Shown: positions 56,099 to 64,000 of the stretch, piece after piece
Position numbering within the stretch: the stretch's first letter is position 1
How the letters are laid out: each line of letters starts with the position of its first letter
Assembly (NCBI GenBank): GCA_900320285.1
Contig: ONRQ01000002.1
Location: 62,001-126,000 of the forward strand
DNA from: an uncultured Eubacteriales bacterium
GTDB taxonomy: Bacteria > Bacillota > Clostridia > Peptostreptococcales > Anaerovoracaceae
Direction of reading: 5' to 3'
DNA: 64,000 nt
Translations under genes and position numbers: made by a program
Notes under the pieces: generated by a model
Seen by the model: the letters and a program-made list of their open reading frames with translations, nothing else
What the model was told of the DNA's origin: nothing
The model's database searches: none

Positions 56099-56282
56099 AA
56101 TTCCTGGAATATGCGTTAAAGTCTTCATAATTGAACCTACACATACTTAAAGGGATTCCGATGCGGAAGCATTATGTAAAGCCTCCACAGAGTGGACTAC
56201 AGAAGCCAGGCTCAGGAAGTACCCACCTTATCAATACTGATAGGGCGTCAATTAAAGGCTTAACGGTATTCCGGGTTTTTTA
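56099..56282 (+). ncRNA. ssrS: Probable 6S RNA
   Basis: 6S RNA mimics an open promoter and binds sigma-70 RNA polymerase. The segment folds as one long irregular hairpin: CCTGGAATA...GTTAA at the 5' end pairs with TTAACGGTATTCCGGG at the 3' end, and AATTGA (56129-56134) with TCAATT (56248-56253), leaving an unpaired central region and an apical part with CCACAGAGTGG. About 180 bases, the normal size. The closing stem runs into TTTTTT (from 56276), forming its own terminator. The GAACCTACA and GTACCCACC stretches resemble clostridial 6S RNAs as I remember them. No protein reading frame here is credible. Confidence 0.75.
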
Positions 56283-56344
56283 TTTGCTTCAGAATGTGGT
56301 ATATTTAATAAAATAAGCCTTTGAAAACAGTAAAGGGATGACAT

Positions 56345-58150
56345 ATGGCTATGAAAAAGATCAGCGTTACCGATATCGCGGATTTCAGACTCGGTAATGC
56401 GGAAAACAGTGAAAAAGGTACAGGCTGCACAGTCATCATTTGTGAAGAAGGTGCTGTCGGCGGTGTGGATGTCAGGGGCGGAGGTCCTGCTACAAGAGAG
56501 ACCGATCTCCTCAGAAGCGAAAACACCGTTAACGCTGTAAATGCAGTTGTTCTGAGCGGAGGTTCCGCGTTTGGCCTTGAGGCAGCCTCCGGTGTCATGA
56601 GAGAGCTTGCAGAAATGAAGATCGGATTTGATGTCGGTGACGACATAGTCGTTCCGATAGTATGCGGAGCGTCTTTATACGATCTTCCGGTAGGTGACAA
56701 AGTATTTCCTGATATTTACATGGGCGCCCAGGCTGTCCGCAACGCGTTTGCGGGGTCCTTTTCAAACGGCAACCATGGAGCGGGAACAGGCGCTACTGTC
56801 GGAAAGTTTAAAGGCTATGACAGAGCCATGAAGACAGGTCTTGGCACATTTGCCTGCGGTGATGGTGTAGTAGAAGTCGGAGCAATTGCAGCAGTAAATG
56901 CTGTAGGTGACATCTATAACGGCGCGGGTAATATCATTGCGGGACTGAGGTCTGAGGACGGCGAGTCTATTTACGGCACCATCAAGACACTGAAAAGCAT
57001 GGTGCACGATAATATAAGCCAGCCTGAAGATACTAAAAAGCCGCTCATCACTAAAGCTGATATAGAAGAAGCTCTCGCTGCTGCGGCAAGGCAGTACAGA
57101 GAAGAGGAGGCACGGGCAGAAAAAGAGATTCCTGCAATTCCTGACGTAGAACCGGCTGCAATACCCGAAGCGGTACCTGAAGAACCTGCAGAAGAAACTG
57201 CTGCTGAATTCATTTATGAAGCTCCGGCAGAAAACAGTTTTGAAGATCAGATATCCGCAGCTGAAGAACCGGCAGAACCGGAAGAGATTTCAGCAGAACC
57301 TTTACAGGAACCTGAAGTGTCCGAAGAGGAATTTCAGGAGGATAAAGAGGAGGAGTTTATCCCTGAAACACCTGAGGCAATTATCCCGGAAAAAACAGCA
57401 ATAGAATATGCTGAGATATCGATACCGGTTGAATCCGCAGAACCGGAAACCATAGAAGAACCTGTCGAAGAAACTGAGCCGGTAGTCATTGAAAAGACCG
57501 TTGAAGAACCTGCGGCAGTACCTGAAGCCGAGGATATTGAGGAGATCTTTGAAGAGCCTGAAGAAGCAGTTGAGGAGCAGGAATCATATGAATCCGAATC
57601 TTCTGAATCTGTGGAATTCACAGAGGATGCTCCTGAAGAAAGCACATATGAACAGGCTGCAGAGGAACCCGTTGAGCAGTTTACAGAAGAAACTATAGAA
57701 GAGCCTGTTGAAGAGACAACAGAAGAAATTATAGAAGAACCTGCAGAGGAACCTGTAGAAGAAACTATAGAACAGGTGGCAGCTGCTGTACCTGAAGAGA
57801 TACCGGAAGAAATTGCTGAAGAAGAACCGGTTGCTCTTACACGTGAGGAAATGGGTTACGATATAGTTTTCAATACAACGATCTCGTGCCTCATTACTAA
57901 TGCTGAGCTTACAAAATCCCAGGCCAATAAACTCGCGTCAATACTTCATGACGCATACGCAAGAGCCATCAAGCCTGTCCACGGCACACTTGATGGAGAT
58001 ACGGTATTTGTTCTGGCAACAGGTAAGCAGAAGGTAAACTTTGATGCTTTTGCCGCACTTGCAACTGATGTTATGCAGTATGCGATAATCGACGGCGCGC
58101 TGTCGGCAGAAGGAGCATATGGACTTCCTGCTGCCAGGGATATGAAATAA
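56345..58150 (+). CDS. P1-family (DmpA/S58) peptidase with a large acidic insert
   Basis: N-terminal-nucleophile hydrolase that normally self-cleaves into two chains and acts as an aminopeptidase. The first part matches the family (GGVDVRGGGPATRETDLL, LSGGSAFGLEAASGVMRE, GAGTGATVGKFKGYD, AIAAVNAVGDIYNGAG, about 40-200). The C-terminal part begins FNTTISCLITNAELTKSQ, with predicted cleavage Asn510-Thr511 leaving Thr511 as nucleophile, then PVHGTLDGDTVFVLATG. Between them, about residues 240-500, sits a Glu/Pro/Ala/Ile-rich low-complexity insert with EEPVEET-type repeats; typical relatives are 320-380 residues and this one is 601. The frame is continuous. AAAGGG lies before the ATG; polA follows after 14 bases. 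Confidence 0.85.
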   Translation: MAMKKISVTDIADFRLGNAENSEKGTGCTVIICEEGAVGGVDVRGGGPATRETDLLRSENTVNAVNAVVLSGGSAFGLEAASGVMRELAEMKIGFDVGDDIVVPIVCGASLYDLPVGDKVFPDIYMGAQAVRNAFAGSFSNGNHGAGTGATVGKFKGYDRAMKTGLGTFACGDGVVEVGAIAAVNAVGDIYNGAGNIIAGLRSEDGESIYGTIKTLKSMVHDNISQPEDTKKPLITKADIEEALAAAARQYREEEARAEKEIPAIPDVEPAAIPEAVPEEPAEETAAEFIYEAPAENSFEDQISAAEEPAEPEEISAEPLQEPEVSEEEFQEDKEEEFIPETPEAIIPEKTAIEYAEISIPVESAEPETIEEPVEETEPVVIEKTVEEPAAVPEAEDIEEIFEEPEEAVEEQESYESESSESVEFTEDAPEESTYEQAAEEPVEQFTEETIEEPVEETTEEIIEEPAEEPVEETIEQVAAAVPEEIPEEIAEEEPVALTREEMGYDIVFNTTISCLITNAELTKSQANKLASILHDAYARAIKPVHGTLDGDTVFVLATGKQKVNFDAFAALATDVMQYAIIDGALSAEGAYGLPAARDMK

Positions 58151-58164
58151 ATCGGAGAAATCAC

Positions 58165-60831
58165 ATGAACAAACTGATTCTCATTGACGGCAACAGTCTG
58201 CTCTTCAGAGCATACTTTGCGATGAGACCGATGGTTACTTCCAAAGGCATGCACACTCAGGGTGTGTTTGCCTTTGTTAATATGCTCGGAAAGATACTTA
58301 ACGACTATGAGCCGACTCATATTGCTGTAGCTTTCGACCTGAAGGGCGGTACCTTCAGACACGATGTGTATAAAGAATACAAGGCCGGCAGACTTAAAAC
58401 TCCGCCGGAGCTTCTTTCACAGATACCATTGCTCCATGATGTTCTTGACGCCATGAATATTGCGGTACTGGAGGTACCGCAGTATGAAGCTGATGACATT
58501 ATCGGTACAGTAGCCGCAAGAGCTGAGAATGACGGGATAGATACGCTTGTAATATCGGGAGATAAGGACGAACTCCAGCTTATAGGGCCTCATGTAAATG
58601 TTCTGATCAATAAACGGGGCATGAGCGAGTTTGACCTTTACGATATCGATGCCATGCGTGAAAGGTATAATCTTACACCTGAACAGTTTATCGATCTTAA
58701 AGGCCTGATGGGGGACAGCTCCGATAATATTCCGGGTGTTCCGGGAATAGGCGAGAAAAAAGGCATAGCTCTTCTCGAGCAGTACGGAACACTGGAAAAT
58801 CTTATTGATCACGCAGACGAAGTGAAGGGAAAAATGGGTGAGAATCTGCGCAATAATATTGAAGTTGCGCGCATGTCAAAATGGCTCGCTACCATAAACA
58901 CTCAGGCGCCTGTGGACTTTGAATGGAAGGATCTGGAACTTACAGAACCGGATATGGAAAAGCTTATAGCTATTTATACTGAACTTGAATTCAATTCGTT
59001 CATCAAAAAGCTTCAGGCCGGCATAAGCGACAGCGACAGTTCTTCCGGATCATCCACGGCCGCAGACTTCGAAGAAGAATTCAGTAATATCAGACGCACT
59101 GATCTTGACGGCTTTATGAAGGAAGTCAAAGACGGAAGCGAAGTGTTCATAGAAGCGGCAGCTGACGTAAATCATACAGCGGAACCCGAAATAAGATACA
59201 TTTGTCTTTACAGCAAGGATAAGAATCTGGCCTGCATAAGAGAACTTACTCCGATGGATCGCTCCATTGTGACAGACCAGATTGCAGAAAAAGCATATAA
59301 ACTGTGCGGGTGCGGACTTAAGCGCATACTGTACTCTATGCTTGCCGGATCAGATTCCATGCTTGAACCGTACTATGATGTCATGATTGCCGAGTATCTT
59401 CTGGATGCAAACAGACAGAAGTATACACTCGATAAAATGCTTCTGAGGTATGCCGGATACGCCTCCAGGGAATCGGAGTCTGCTATTATGGCCGATGAGG
59501 TATCATACAACTCGCTTGATGTACCGCCGGAAGACCTCCTGAAAAGAGCGTTTTATGTTTCCAAAGTAAGACCTGGGCAGCATAAATCACTTGAAGAGAA
59601 TGATCTCACAAAACTATTTGAAGAGTGTGAGATGCCTCTTGTTCTGACTCTTGCGCGAATGGAACTCGTTGGTATCAGGTGCGAACCATCTATTCTTGCC
59701 GGCATAGGAGATGAACTTGCGGAAAACATCGCCGGACTTGAAAAGGAGATATATGCCGAGGCGGGAACAACTTTCAATATAAACTCGCCAAAGCAGCTGG
59801 GTGTCATATTATTTGAAAACCTGAAGATCCCTTACCCGAAGGCGGGGAAGAGCAAGAGCGGATCATATTCTACTGCTGCTGATATACTTGATAAACTCAG
59901 GGATGATCACAAAATCGTTGCTGATGTTCTTGAATACAGGAAATTAGCAAAACTTAAAAGCACTTATGTCGACGGACTGCTCCCGCTGATAGGATCTGAC
60001 GGAAGAGTAAGACCTCACTTTATGCAGACTGTTGCTGCTACAGGCAGACTCAGCTGCACAGAACCTAATCTGCAGAATATTCCGATCCGGGATGATTACG
60101 GAAGACTTATCCGTAAAGCTTTCGTGGCTGAAGACGGTGATCTGTTTACAGGCTCAGACTATTCGCAGATAGAGCTGAGGATACTGGCGGCGCTGAGCGG
60201 TGATGCATCTCTTATCGAAGACTTCCGTGCAGGAAAGGATATTCACCGGGCAACGGCATCCAGAGTTTTTGACATACCTGAAGATGAAGTGACGGCACTC
60301 GACAGAACGAGGGCAAAAGCAGTCAATTTCGGTGTCGTATATGGCATGAGCGGCTTCGGCCTCGGTGAGAGCCTTAACATTACAAGGAGTGATGCTCAGA
60401 GATATATCAACGAGTATTTTGCTAAACATACTGCAGTCAAGGAATACCTGGACAGGCAGATAGAGACAGGAGAGGAGAAGCGCGAGGTCAGGACTTATTT
60501 CGGCAGAGTGCGCAAACTTCCTGAATTCGCTTCCCGAAAATTCATGGAAAGAGAGCTTGCAAAAAGACTTGCGATGAATACTCCTATACAGGGTACAGCT
60601 GCTGATATAATCAAAATCGCCATGAATTCTGTTTCTGCCGAACTTCGCAGAAGAAACCTGGAGTCGAAACTGATACTACAGATACACGATGAGCTTATAG
60701 TTGAAGGACCTGTAAACGAAGTTGAAGAAGTAGAAAATATTCTTGAACAATGCATGATGGGAGCAGCTGATCTTGCTGTAGACCTGGTGTGCGACATACA
60801 TACAGGCAAAACCTGGTATGATTTGAAATAA
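58165..60831 (+). CDS. polA: DNA polymerase I
   Basis: Repair and Okazaki-fragment polymerase. The 888 residues comprise the 5'-3' exonuclease (1-290, LIDGNSLLFRAYFA, YEADDIIGT, GLMGDSSDNIPGVPGIG), a middle domain (about 310-480) in the 3'-5' exonuclease position but without the DxE, and the polymerase with motif A DYSQIELRILAAL, motif B RTRAKAVNFGVVYG and motif C QIHDELIVE. So proofreading is probably absent, as in several Firmicute PolA proteins. CGGAG precedes the ATG. It is followed by coaE, a common neighbour. Confidence 0.98.
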   Translation: MNKLILIDGNSLLFRAYFAMRPMVTSKGMHTQGVFAFVNMLGKILNDYEPTHIAVAFDLKGGTFRHDVYKEYKAGRLKTPPELLSQIPLLHDVLDAMNIAVLEVPQYEADDIIGTVAARAENDGIDTLVISGDKDELQLIGPHVNVLINKRGMSEFDLYDIDAMRERYNLTPEQFIDLKGLMGDSSDNIPGVPGIGEKKGIALLEQYGTLENLIDHADEVKGKMGENLRNNIEVARMSKWLATINTQAPVDFEWKDLELTEPDMEKLIAIYTELEFNSFIKKLQAGISDSDSSSGSSTAADFEEEFSNIRRTDLDGFMKEVKDGSEVFIEAAADVNHTAEPEIRYICLYSKDKNLACIRELTPMDRSIVTDQIAEKAYKLCGCGLKRILYSMLAGSDSMLEPYYDVMIAEYLLDANRQKYTLDKMLLRYAGYASRESESAIMADEVSYNSLDVPPEDLLKRAFYVSKVRPGQHKSLEENDLTKLFEECEMPLVLTLARMELVGIRCEPSILAGIGDELAENIAGLEKEIYAEAGTTFNINSPKQLGVILFENLKIPYPKAGKSKSGSYSTAADILDKLRDDHKIVADVLEYRKLAKLKSTYVDGLLPLIGSDGRVRPHFMQTVAATGRLSCTEPNLQNIPIRDDYGRLIRKAFVAEDGDLFTGSDYSQIELRILAALSGDASLIEDFRAGKDIHRATASRVFDIPEDEVTALDRTRAKAVNFGVVYGMSGFGLGESLNITRSDAQRYINEYFAKHTAVKEYLDRQIETGEEKREVRTYFGRVRKLPEFASRKFMERELAKRLAMNTPIQGTAADIIKIAMNSVSAELRRRNLESKLILQIHDELIVEGPVNEVEEVENILEQCMMGAADLAVDLVCDIHTGKTWYDLK

Positions 60832-60843
60832 CGGAGAGAAAAA

Positions 60844-61440
60844 ATGATCACAATTGCAGTAACCGGCGGAATAGGTTCCGGCAAAACAGAAGTAACGAAT
60901 TATCTTATAAGCAAGGGCTTTACTGTAGTGGACGCAGATAAGATGTCACGTGAAATGACATCGGCAGGAGGAAAGGCCATACCGTTTATCATAGAAAACT
61001 TCGGTCAGTCCTTTATCCTGGAGGACGGAAGCATGGACCGTGCCGCCATGAGAGATCTGGTCTTTAAGCATCCTGAGAAAAAGAAACTCCTTGAGGAAGG
61101 GACCACAAAAGTAGTGCTTGAAGATATCGAAGCAATTAAAAAGGAGAGGGAGGCTTGCAACGACAAAGCGCTTTTCTTTGATATTCCATTGCTTTTTGAG
61201 ACCGGGACCGAAGACGATTACGATGCGGTATGGGTCGTAACAGCTGATTATGATATCCGCAGGAACAGAGTAATGGCAAGGGATGGTATCGATCCGTACA
61301 TCATCGATCTTATTATGGATTCACAGGACGGAGAGGAAAAGAAAGTGAAACTTGCCGACCAGGTAATATACAATAACGGTACGCTGGAAGAGCTCAGACA
61401 GGCTGTTGACAGCACTTTAAAATCTTATGGAATAGAATAA
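60844..61440 (+). CDS. coaE: Dephospho-CoA kinase
   Basis: Last step of coenzyme A synthesis. The 198 residues start with the P-loop TGGIGSGKTEV (7-17), then VVDADKMSREM, the DIPLLFETG segment and a C-terminal lid near ARDGIDPY. Length is normal. It follows polA by 12 bases with a CGGAG box before the ATG. The lid region is a little divergent from the usual R-x-x-x-Q pattern, but the frame and core motifs are intact. Confidence 0.95.
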   Translation: MITIAVTGGIGSGKTEVTNYLISKGFTVVDADKMSREMTSAGGKAIPFIIENFGQSFILEDGSMDRAAMRDLVFKHPEKKKLLEEGTTKVVLEDIEAIKKEREACNDKALFFDIPLLFETGTEDDYDAVWVVTADYDIRRNRVMARDGIDPYIIDLIMDSQDGEEKKVKLADQVIYNNGTLEELRQAVDSTLKSYGIE

Positions 61441-61475
61441 TCGAAATTTCATTTTAAAAAATTTTGATTTTAGCC

Positions 61476-61504
61476 TTGCAAAATGATTTGAAGATGGTTA
61501 TAAT
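61476..61504 (+). promoter_or_regulatory. Promoter of the tRNA-Leu pair
   Basis: TTGCAA (61476-61481), 17-base spacer, perfect TATAAT (61499-61504). The start would be near 61511, seven bases before the first tRNA. Confidence 0.8.
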
Positions 61505-61517
61505 CCATAAGTGCCGT

Positions 61518-61602
61518 GTGGATGTGGCGGAATTGGTAGACGCGCATGGTTGAGGGCCATGTGGGTTAAACCGTGCTGGTTCGAGTCCAGTCATCCACAC
61601 CA
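61518..61602 (+). tRNA. tRNA-Leu(GAG)
   Basis: Acceptor GTGGATG (61518-61524) pairs with CATCCAC (61592-61598), then discriminator A and encoded CCA. The anticodon stem CATGG/CCATG encloses TTGAGGG with anticodon GAG at 61552-61554. A long variable arm is present, as expected for leucine. A T run follows. Confidence 0.96.
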
Positions 61603-61626
61603 TTTTTTTAGCCAAAATTGCCATGT

Positions 61627-61713
61627 GCCGGCGTGGCGGAATTGGCAGACGCGCGGGATTCAAAATCCCGTGATAGTGATATCGTGTGGGTTCGACCCCC
61701 ACCGCCGGCACCA
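61627..61713 (+). tRNA. tRNA-Leu(CAA)
   Basis: Acceptor GCCGGCG (61627-61633) pairs with CGCCGGC (61703-61709), then A and encoded CCA. The anticodon stem CGGGA/TCCCG encloses TTCAAAA with anticodon CAA at 61661-61663. Long variable arm present. The yajC ribosome site begins about 20 bases later, so the tRNAs and yajC may share a transcript. Confidence 0.96.
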
Positions 61714-61745
61714 AATTGCTTTCAATTCAGTTTTAGGAGGGTATT

Positions 61746-62144
61746 ATGAATCCAAGCAGTCCTGCATTCAGTTTAGTTTTGATGGTACTTCTGATCGCTA
61801 TGATCTATTTCATGATGATCAGACCTCAGAGAAAGAAAGAGAAAGCTGATAAGGAGATGAGAGACGCTCTCAGAGTAGGCGATGAAGTCATCACTATCGG
61901 CGGAGTAATCGGCAAAGTAGAGAAGATCAACGAGAAATCCATCATTATCTCAACGTCTGCCGGCAAGAACAAGATCGAGTTCCTCAAGAGCGCTATCGCA
62001 AGCGTCAGCGCCAAGGACCCTAACGCAGCAGCCAAGGCTACAGCAAAGGAAGCCGCAAAGGAAGCTGAGGAAGAAAAAGCTCCTTCAAGAGACAAAAAGG
62101 TCACTCCTAAGAAGCTCAGCAGAAAATCCGACGACGCTGAATAA
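61746..62144 (+). CDS. yajC: Preprotein translocase accessory subunit YajC
   Basis: Single-span membrane protein that associates with SecDF. The 132 residues have one membrane helix (about 8-25) followed by MIRPQRKKEKADKEM and the conserved VGDEVITIGGVIGKV domain. The tail (about 90-132) is a Lys/Ala/Glu-rich low-complexity extension beyond the usual length. AGGAGGG lies 7 bases before the ATG. A strong terminator and a new promoter separate it from secDF. Confidence 0.95.
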   Translation: MNPSSPAFSLVLMVLLIAMIYFMMIRPQRKKEKADKEMRDALRVGDEVITIGGVIGKVEKINEKSIIISTSAGKNKIEFLKSAIASVSAKDPNAAAKATAKEAAKEAEEEKAPSRDKKVTPKKLSRKSDDAE

Positions 62145-62170
62145 ATAACATCAGAAAAGAACTGAAATAA

Positions 62171-62203
62171 GTACATCCGAAAGCCTTTCGGATGTGCTTT
62201 TTT
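62171..62203 (+). terminator. Intrinsic terminator after yajC
   Basis: GTACATCCGAAA (62171-62182) pairs with TTTCGGATGTGC (62186-62197) around a 3-base loop, followed by TTTTTT (62198-62203). A textbook terminator. Confidence 0.93.
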
Positions 62204-62205
62204 CA

Positions 62206-62234
62206 TTGAAAAATAAAGCTTAAACGAGTACAAT
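62206..62234 (+). promoter_or_regulatory. Promoter of secDF
   Basis: TTGAAA (62206-62211), 17-base spacer, TACAAT (62229-62234). It begins directly after the yajC terminator and gives a leader of about 70 bases in which I see no strong structure. Confidence 0.75.
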
Positions 62235-62311
62235 AGATTGAATAATTATTTAATGTCGTATTTTGCGCTTTTTTGAAAATGCGGCTAATAATTGAAAGGT
62301 ATTTAGGAGTT

Positions 62312-64000
62312 ATGAAATCAAAGAAAACAGGTAGAAGAAAAGTATTTGCAGTATTGATTGTCGTACTGCTCATCGCATCCTGGCTGATATCTTTTTTCGG
62401 TCTGGGAAGCAATTTCGGCAATCTTGGAAAACAGCTTAAATACGGTCTTGACATCAACGGCGGTGTCTATGTATTGCTCGAAGCTGATACACCTGAGACA
62501 GGTACAGAACTTGCGGGAATAATGAATCAGACCAAGAGTGTACTCGAAAACCGTGTCAATGCGATGGGTATAAGTGAAGCGCAGGTTTCCATCGAAGGAA
62601 CGAACCGTATCAGAGTTGAGATGCCGGGCGTAAAGAACGCACAGGAAGCTATTGACCAGATCGGCCGTACAGCTCAGCTGCAGTTCTTCCTCGCTGACGG
62701 GACTCTTGCTCTTACAGGTGATGGCATCAGCGATTCCCAGATGGCTAACGATACTGAGAACGGCGGCTATAAGATCACCATCGACTTCACATCAGAGGGA
62801 AGCAAGCTCTTTGCAGATGCTACAGACAAAGCATACAAAGGTGAAGTACAGGCTGCAATGACCGATGAAGAAGGCAACCTCGTTGATAATACAGCCATCG
62901 TCATTGCGCTCGACGATGAAGTAATCTCAGCACCTCTCGTTCACGAAAAGATCAATTCAAGATCATGCGAGATCACAAGACCGGGAGGATTCAGCGAAAC
63001 TGAAGCATCTCAGCTTTCAGCTCTTATCAGAGGCGGTGCGCTTCCTGCTAATCTGACAGAGATAAATTCATCTGTCCAGACAGCTACGATCGGAGCAAAC
63101 GCTCTCCAGCTTTCCGTAAAGGCAGGAGCTATCGGACTTGCACTGGTCCTCATACTGATGGTCATAGCATACGGAATGCTCGGCGTTATCGCGGACCTGG
63201 CACTTTTGCTCTACATCCAGATCGTTCTCTGGGTCATGGCAGGCATGGGATCAGTTCTTACTCTTCCTGGAATCGCAGGTATCATCCTGTCCATAGGTAT
63301 GGCAGTTGACTCCAACGTCATTATCTTCACCAGAATCAGAGAAGAGATCCAGAAGGGCAAGTCTGTCAGAGTTGCTGTAGACATGGGATACCGCGCGGCT
63401 CTCTCTACAGTAGTTGACTCACAGACTACTACACTCGTAGCAGCCTTCGTGCTCTACATGTTCGGTACTACATCTGTCAAGGGCTTCGCACTCACACTGA
63501 TGATAGGTACTGTAGTTTCCGTAGTCACGGCTGTATTCATTACACAGCTCTTCGTTAATCTCCTTGCAGAAAGCGAAAAGTTCGGAACACCTTCGATGTT
63601 CGGAATCAAGGAAGACGGAACTCCGAAGTTCAGCTGGAACTTCAACATCAAATTTATCGAGAACAGAAAGAAGTTCTACGCACTCAGCCTTGCAGTCATC
63701 CTCATCGGTGTTGCTGCTTTCGCATTCAAGGGCTTCAATTATGGTATCGACTTCACCGGCGGTACTATGATGCAGATCGAGCTCGGACAGGAAGTTGACA
63801 TAGACGAGGTCAAGGACGTGATCGCTGAATATGATCTCAATCCGACTATCGTATATGCATCCGGAAACAACTCGCAGATCATCATCAGAACTATTAAGGA
63901 CCTTAAAGCTGATGACCGTATGAAGGTAGTGAAAACACTTCAGGATAAATACGGATTCGAAGATTCTGACGTACTCGCATCTGAAGAGTTCGGACCTACT
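62312..64000 (+). CDS. secDF: Fused protein-export membrane protein SecDF, 5' part
   Basis: Proton-driven helper of Sec-dependent export. The frame is open from ATG 62312 to the window edge (563 codons, no stop). The SecD half has an N-terminal membrane helix (about 12-32), LKYGLDINGGVYVLLE, the periplasmic region, and five further helices with LPGIAGIILSIGMAVDSNVI. The SecF half starts near residue 445 (KFIENRKKFYALS) and shows FNYGIDFTGGTMMQIEL, so the two are one chain as in Bacillus. AGGAG ends two bases before the ATG, which is close; AAAGG 11 bases upstream is the better site. Confidence 0.95.
   Translation, partial: MKSKKTGRRKVFAVLIVVLLIASWLISFFGLGSNFGNLGKQLKYGLDINGGVYVLLEADTPETGTELAGIMNQTKSVLENRVNAMGISEAQVSIEGTNRIRVEMPGVKNAQEAIDQIGRTAQLQFFLADGTLALTGDGISDSQMANDTENGGYKITIDFTSEGSKLFADATDKAYKGEVQAAMTDEEGNLVDNTAIVIALDDEVISAPLVHEKINSRSCEITRPGGFSETEASQLSALIRGGALPANLTEINSSVQTATIGANALQLSVKAGAIGLALVLILMVIAYGMLGVIADLALLLYIQIVLWVMAGMGSVLTLPGIAGIILSIGMAVDSNVIIFTRIREEIQKGKSVRVAVDMGYRAALSTVVDSQTTTLVAAFVLYMFGTTSVKGFALTLMIGTVVSVVTAVFITQLFVNLLAESEKFGTPSMFGIKEDGTPKFSWNFNIKFIENRKKFYALSLAVILIGVAAFAFKGFNYGIDFTGGTMMQIELGQEVDIDEVKDVIAEYDLNPTIVYASGNNSQIIIRTIKDLKADDRMKVVKTLQDKYGFEDSDVLASEEFGPT

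Noticed and set aside
56131..56316. 61-codon open frame between yebC and the P1 peptidase gene
   Set aside because: It runs through a structured segment that looks like 6S RNA, includes the terminator, and has no ribosome site.
61454..61849. Open frames across the tRNA-Leu genes on both strands
   Set aside because: They translate tRNA sequence and have no coding character.
63564..63770. Short plus-strand open frame near the end of the window
   Set aside because: It is out of frame inside secDF, which is open from 62312 to the window edge.
1..64000. CRISPR arrays, transposases, prophage genes, attachment sites
   Set aside because: I looked for direct repeats with spacers, integrase or transposase motifs and abrupt composition changes and saw none; the window is core chromosome.

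Overview
The window is a dense stretch of housekeeping genes from a low- to moderate-GC Firmicute of class Clostridia. The evidence is the Gram-positive gene order (rimP-nusA-ylxR-infB-rbfA-nrnA-truB-ribF-rpsO-pnp; rnc-smc-ftsY; dgt-dnaG-rpoD-trmK), strong AAGGAG-type ribosome binding sites, a SecDF fusion, butyrate kinase and a 2-hydroxyacyl-CoA dehydratase activase relative. An anaerobic, possibly butyrate-forming member of the Peptostreptococcales (Mogibacterium/Anaerovorax-like) would fit, but that placement is inference. Nearly all genes are on the plus strand. I see no phage, insertion sequence, CRISPR array or defence island.

Layout. 1-8071: ribosome maturation, transcription and translation factors (rimP end, nusA, rnpM/ylxR, infB, rbfA, nrnA, truB, ribF, rpsO); ylxQ is missing from its usual place. 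8168-12288: pnp and ppk, joined by a one-base TAATG overlap. 12328-12633: a small membrane-anchored protein on the minus strand. 12821-17055: ileS and rlmN. 17241-24761: plsX, rnc, smc, ftsY, der, without the acpP/fab genes that often separate plsX from rnc. 24758-29218: plsY, gpsA, miaB, cls, linked by ATGA overlaps. 29243-34399: M50 protease, nth, a broken sbcD, sbcC. 34519-39849: pgk, tpiA, secG, a membrane pyrophosphatase-like protein that has lost its active site, butyrate kinase. 39890-45112: pheST, an RluA-type pseudouridine synthase, and nadK on the minus strand. 45221-50549: an unknown acidic protein, dgt, dnaG, rpoD, trmK. 50570-50913: RNase P RNA. 50982-56077: a 1440-residue activase/dehydratase-like fusion, then yebC. 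56099-56282: a probable 6S RNA. 56345-61440: a P1-family peptidase with a very large acidic insert, polA, coaE. 61518-64000: two tRNA-Leu genes, yajC and the start of secDF.

The genes serve a few shared jobs: ribosome and tRNA maturation (rimP, rbfA, truB, rlmN, rnc, der, RluA family, miaB, trmK, rnpB, rnpM), RNA turnover (nusA, pnp, nrnA), phosphatidate synthesis (plsX, plsY, gpsA, cls), protein export (ftsY, secG, yajC, secDF), replication and repair (dnaG, polA, nth, smc, sbcC) and glycolysis/butyrate metabolism (pgk, tpiA, buk).

The observations most worth following are: (1) the catalytically dead-looking membrane pyrophosphatase paralogue at 36859-38658; (2) the roughly 260-residue Glu/Pro-rich insert placed just before the predicted self-cleavage site of the P1 peptidase; (3) a type 2 isoleucyl-tRNA synthetase whose HIGH motif reads GIHH, a swap linked to mupirocin hyper-resistance; (4) the activase fusion that carries two complete cluster-binding halves in one chain; (5) an sbcD that has lost its GNHD region and its reading frame next to an intact sbcC.
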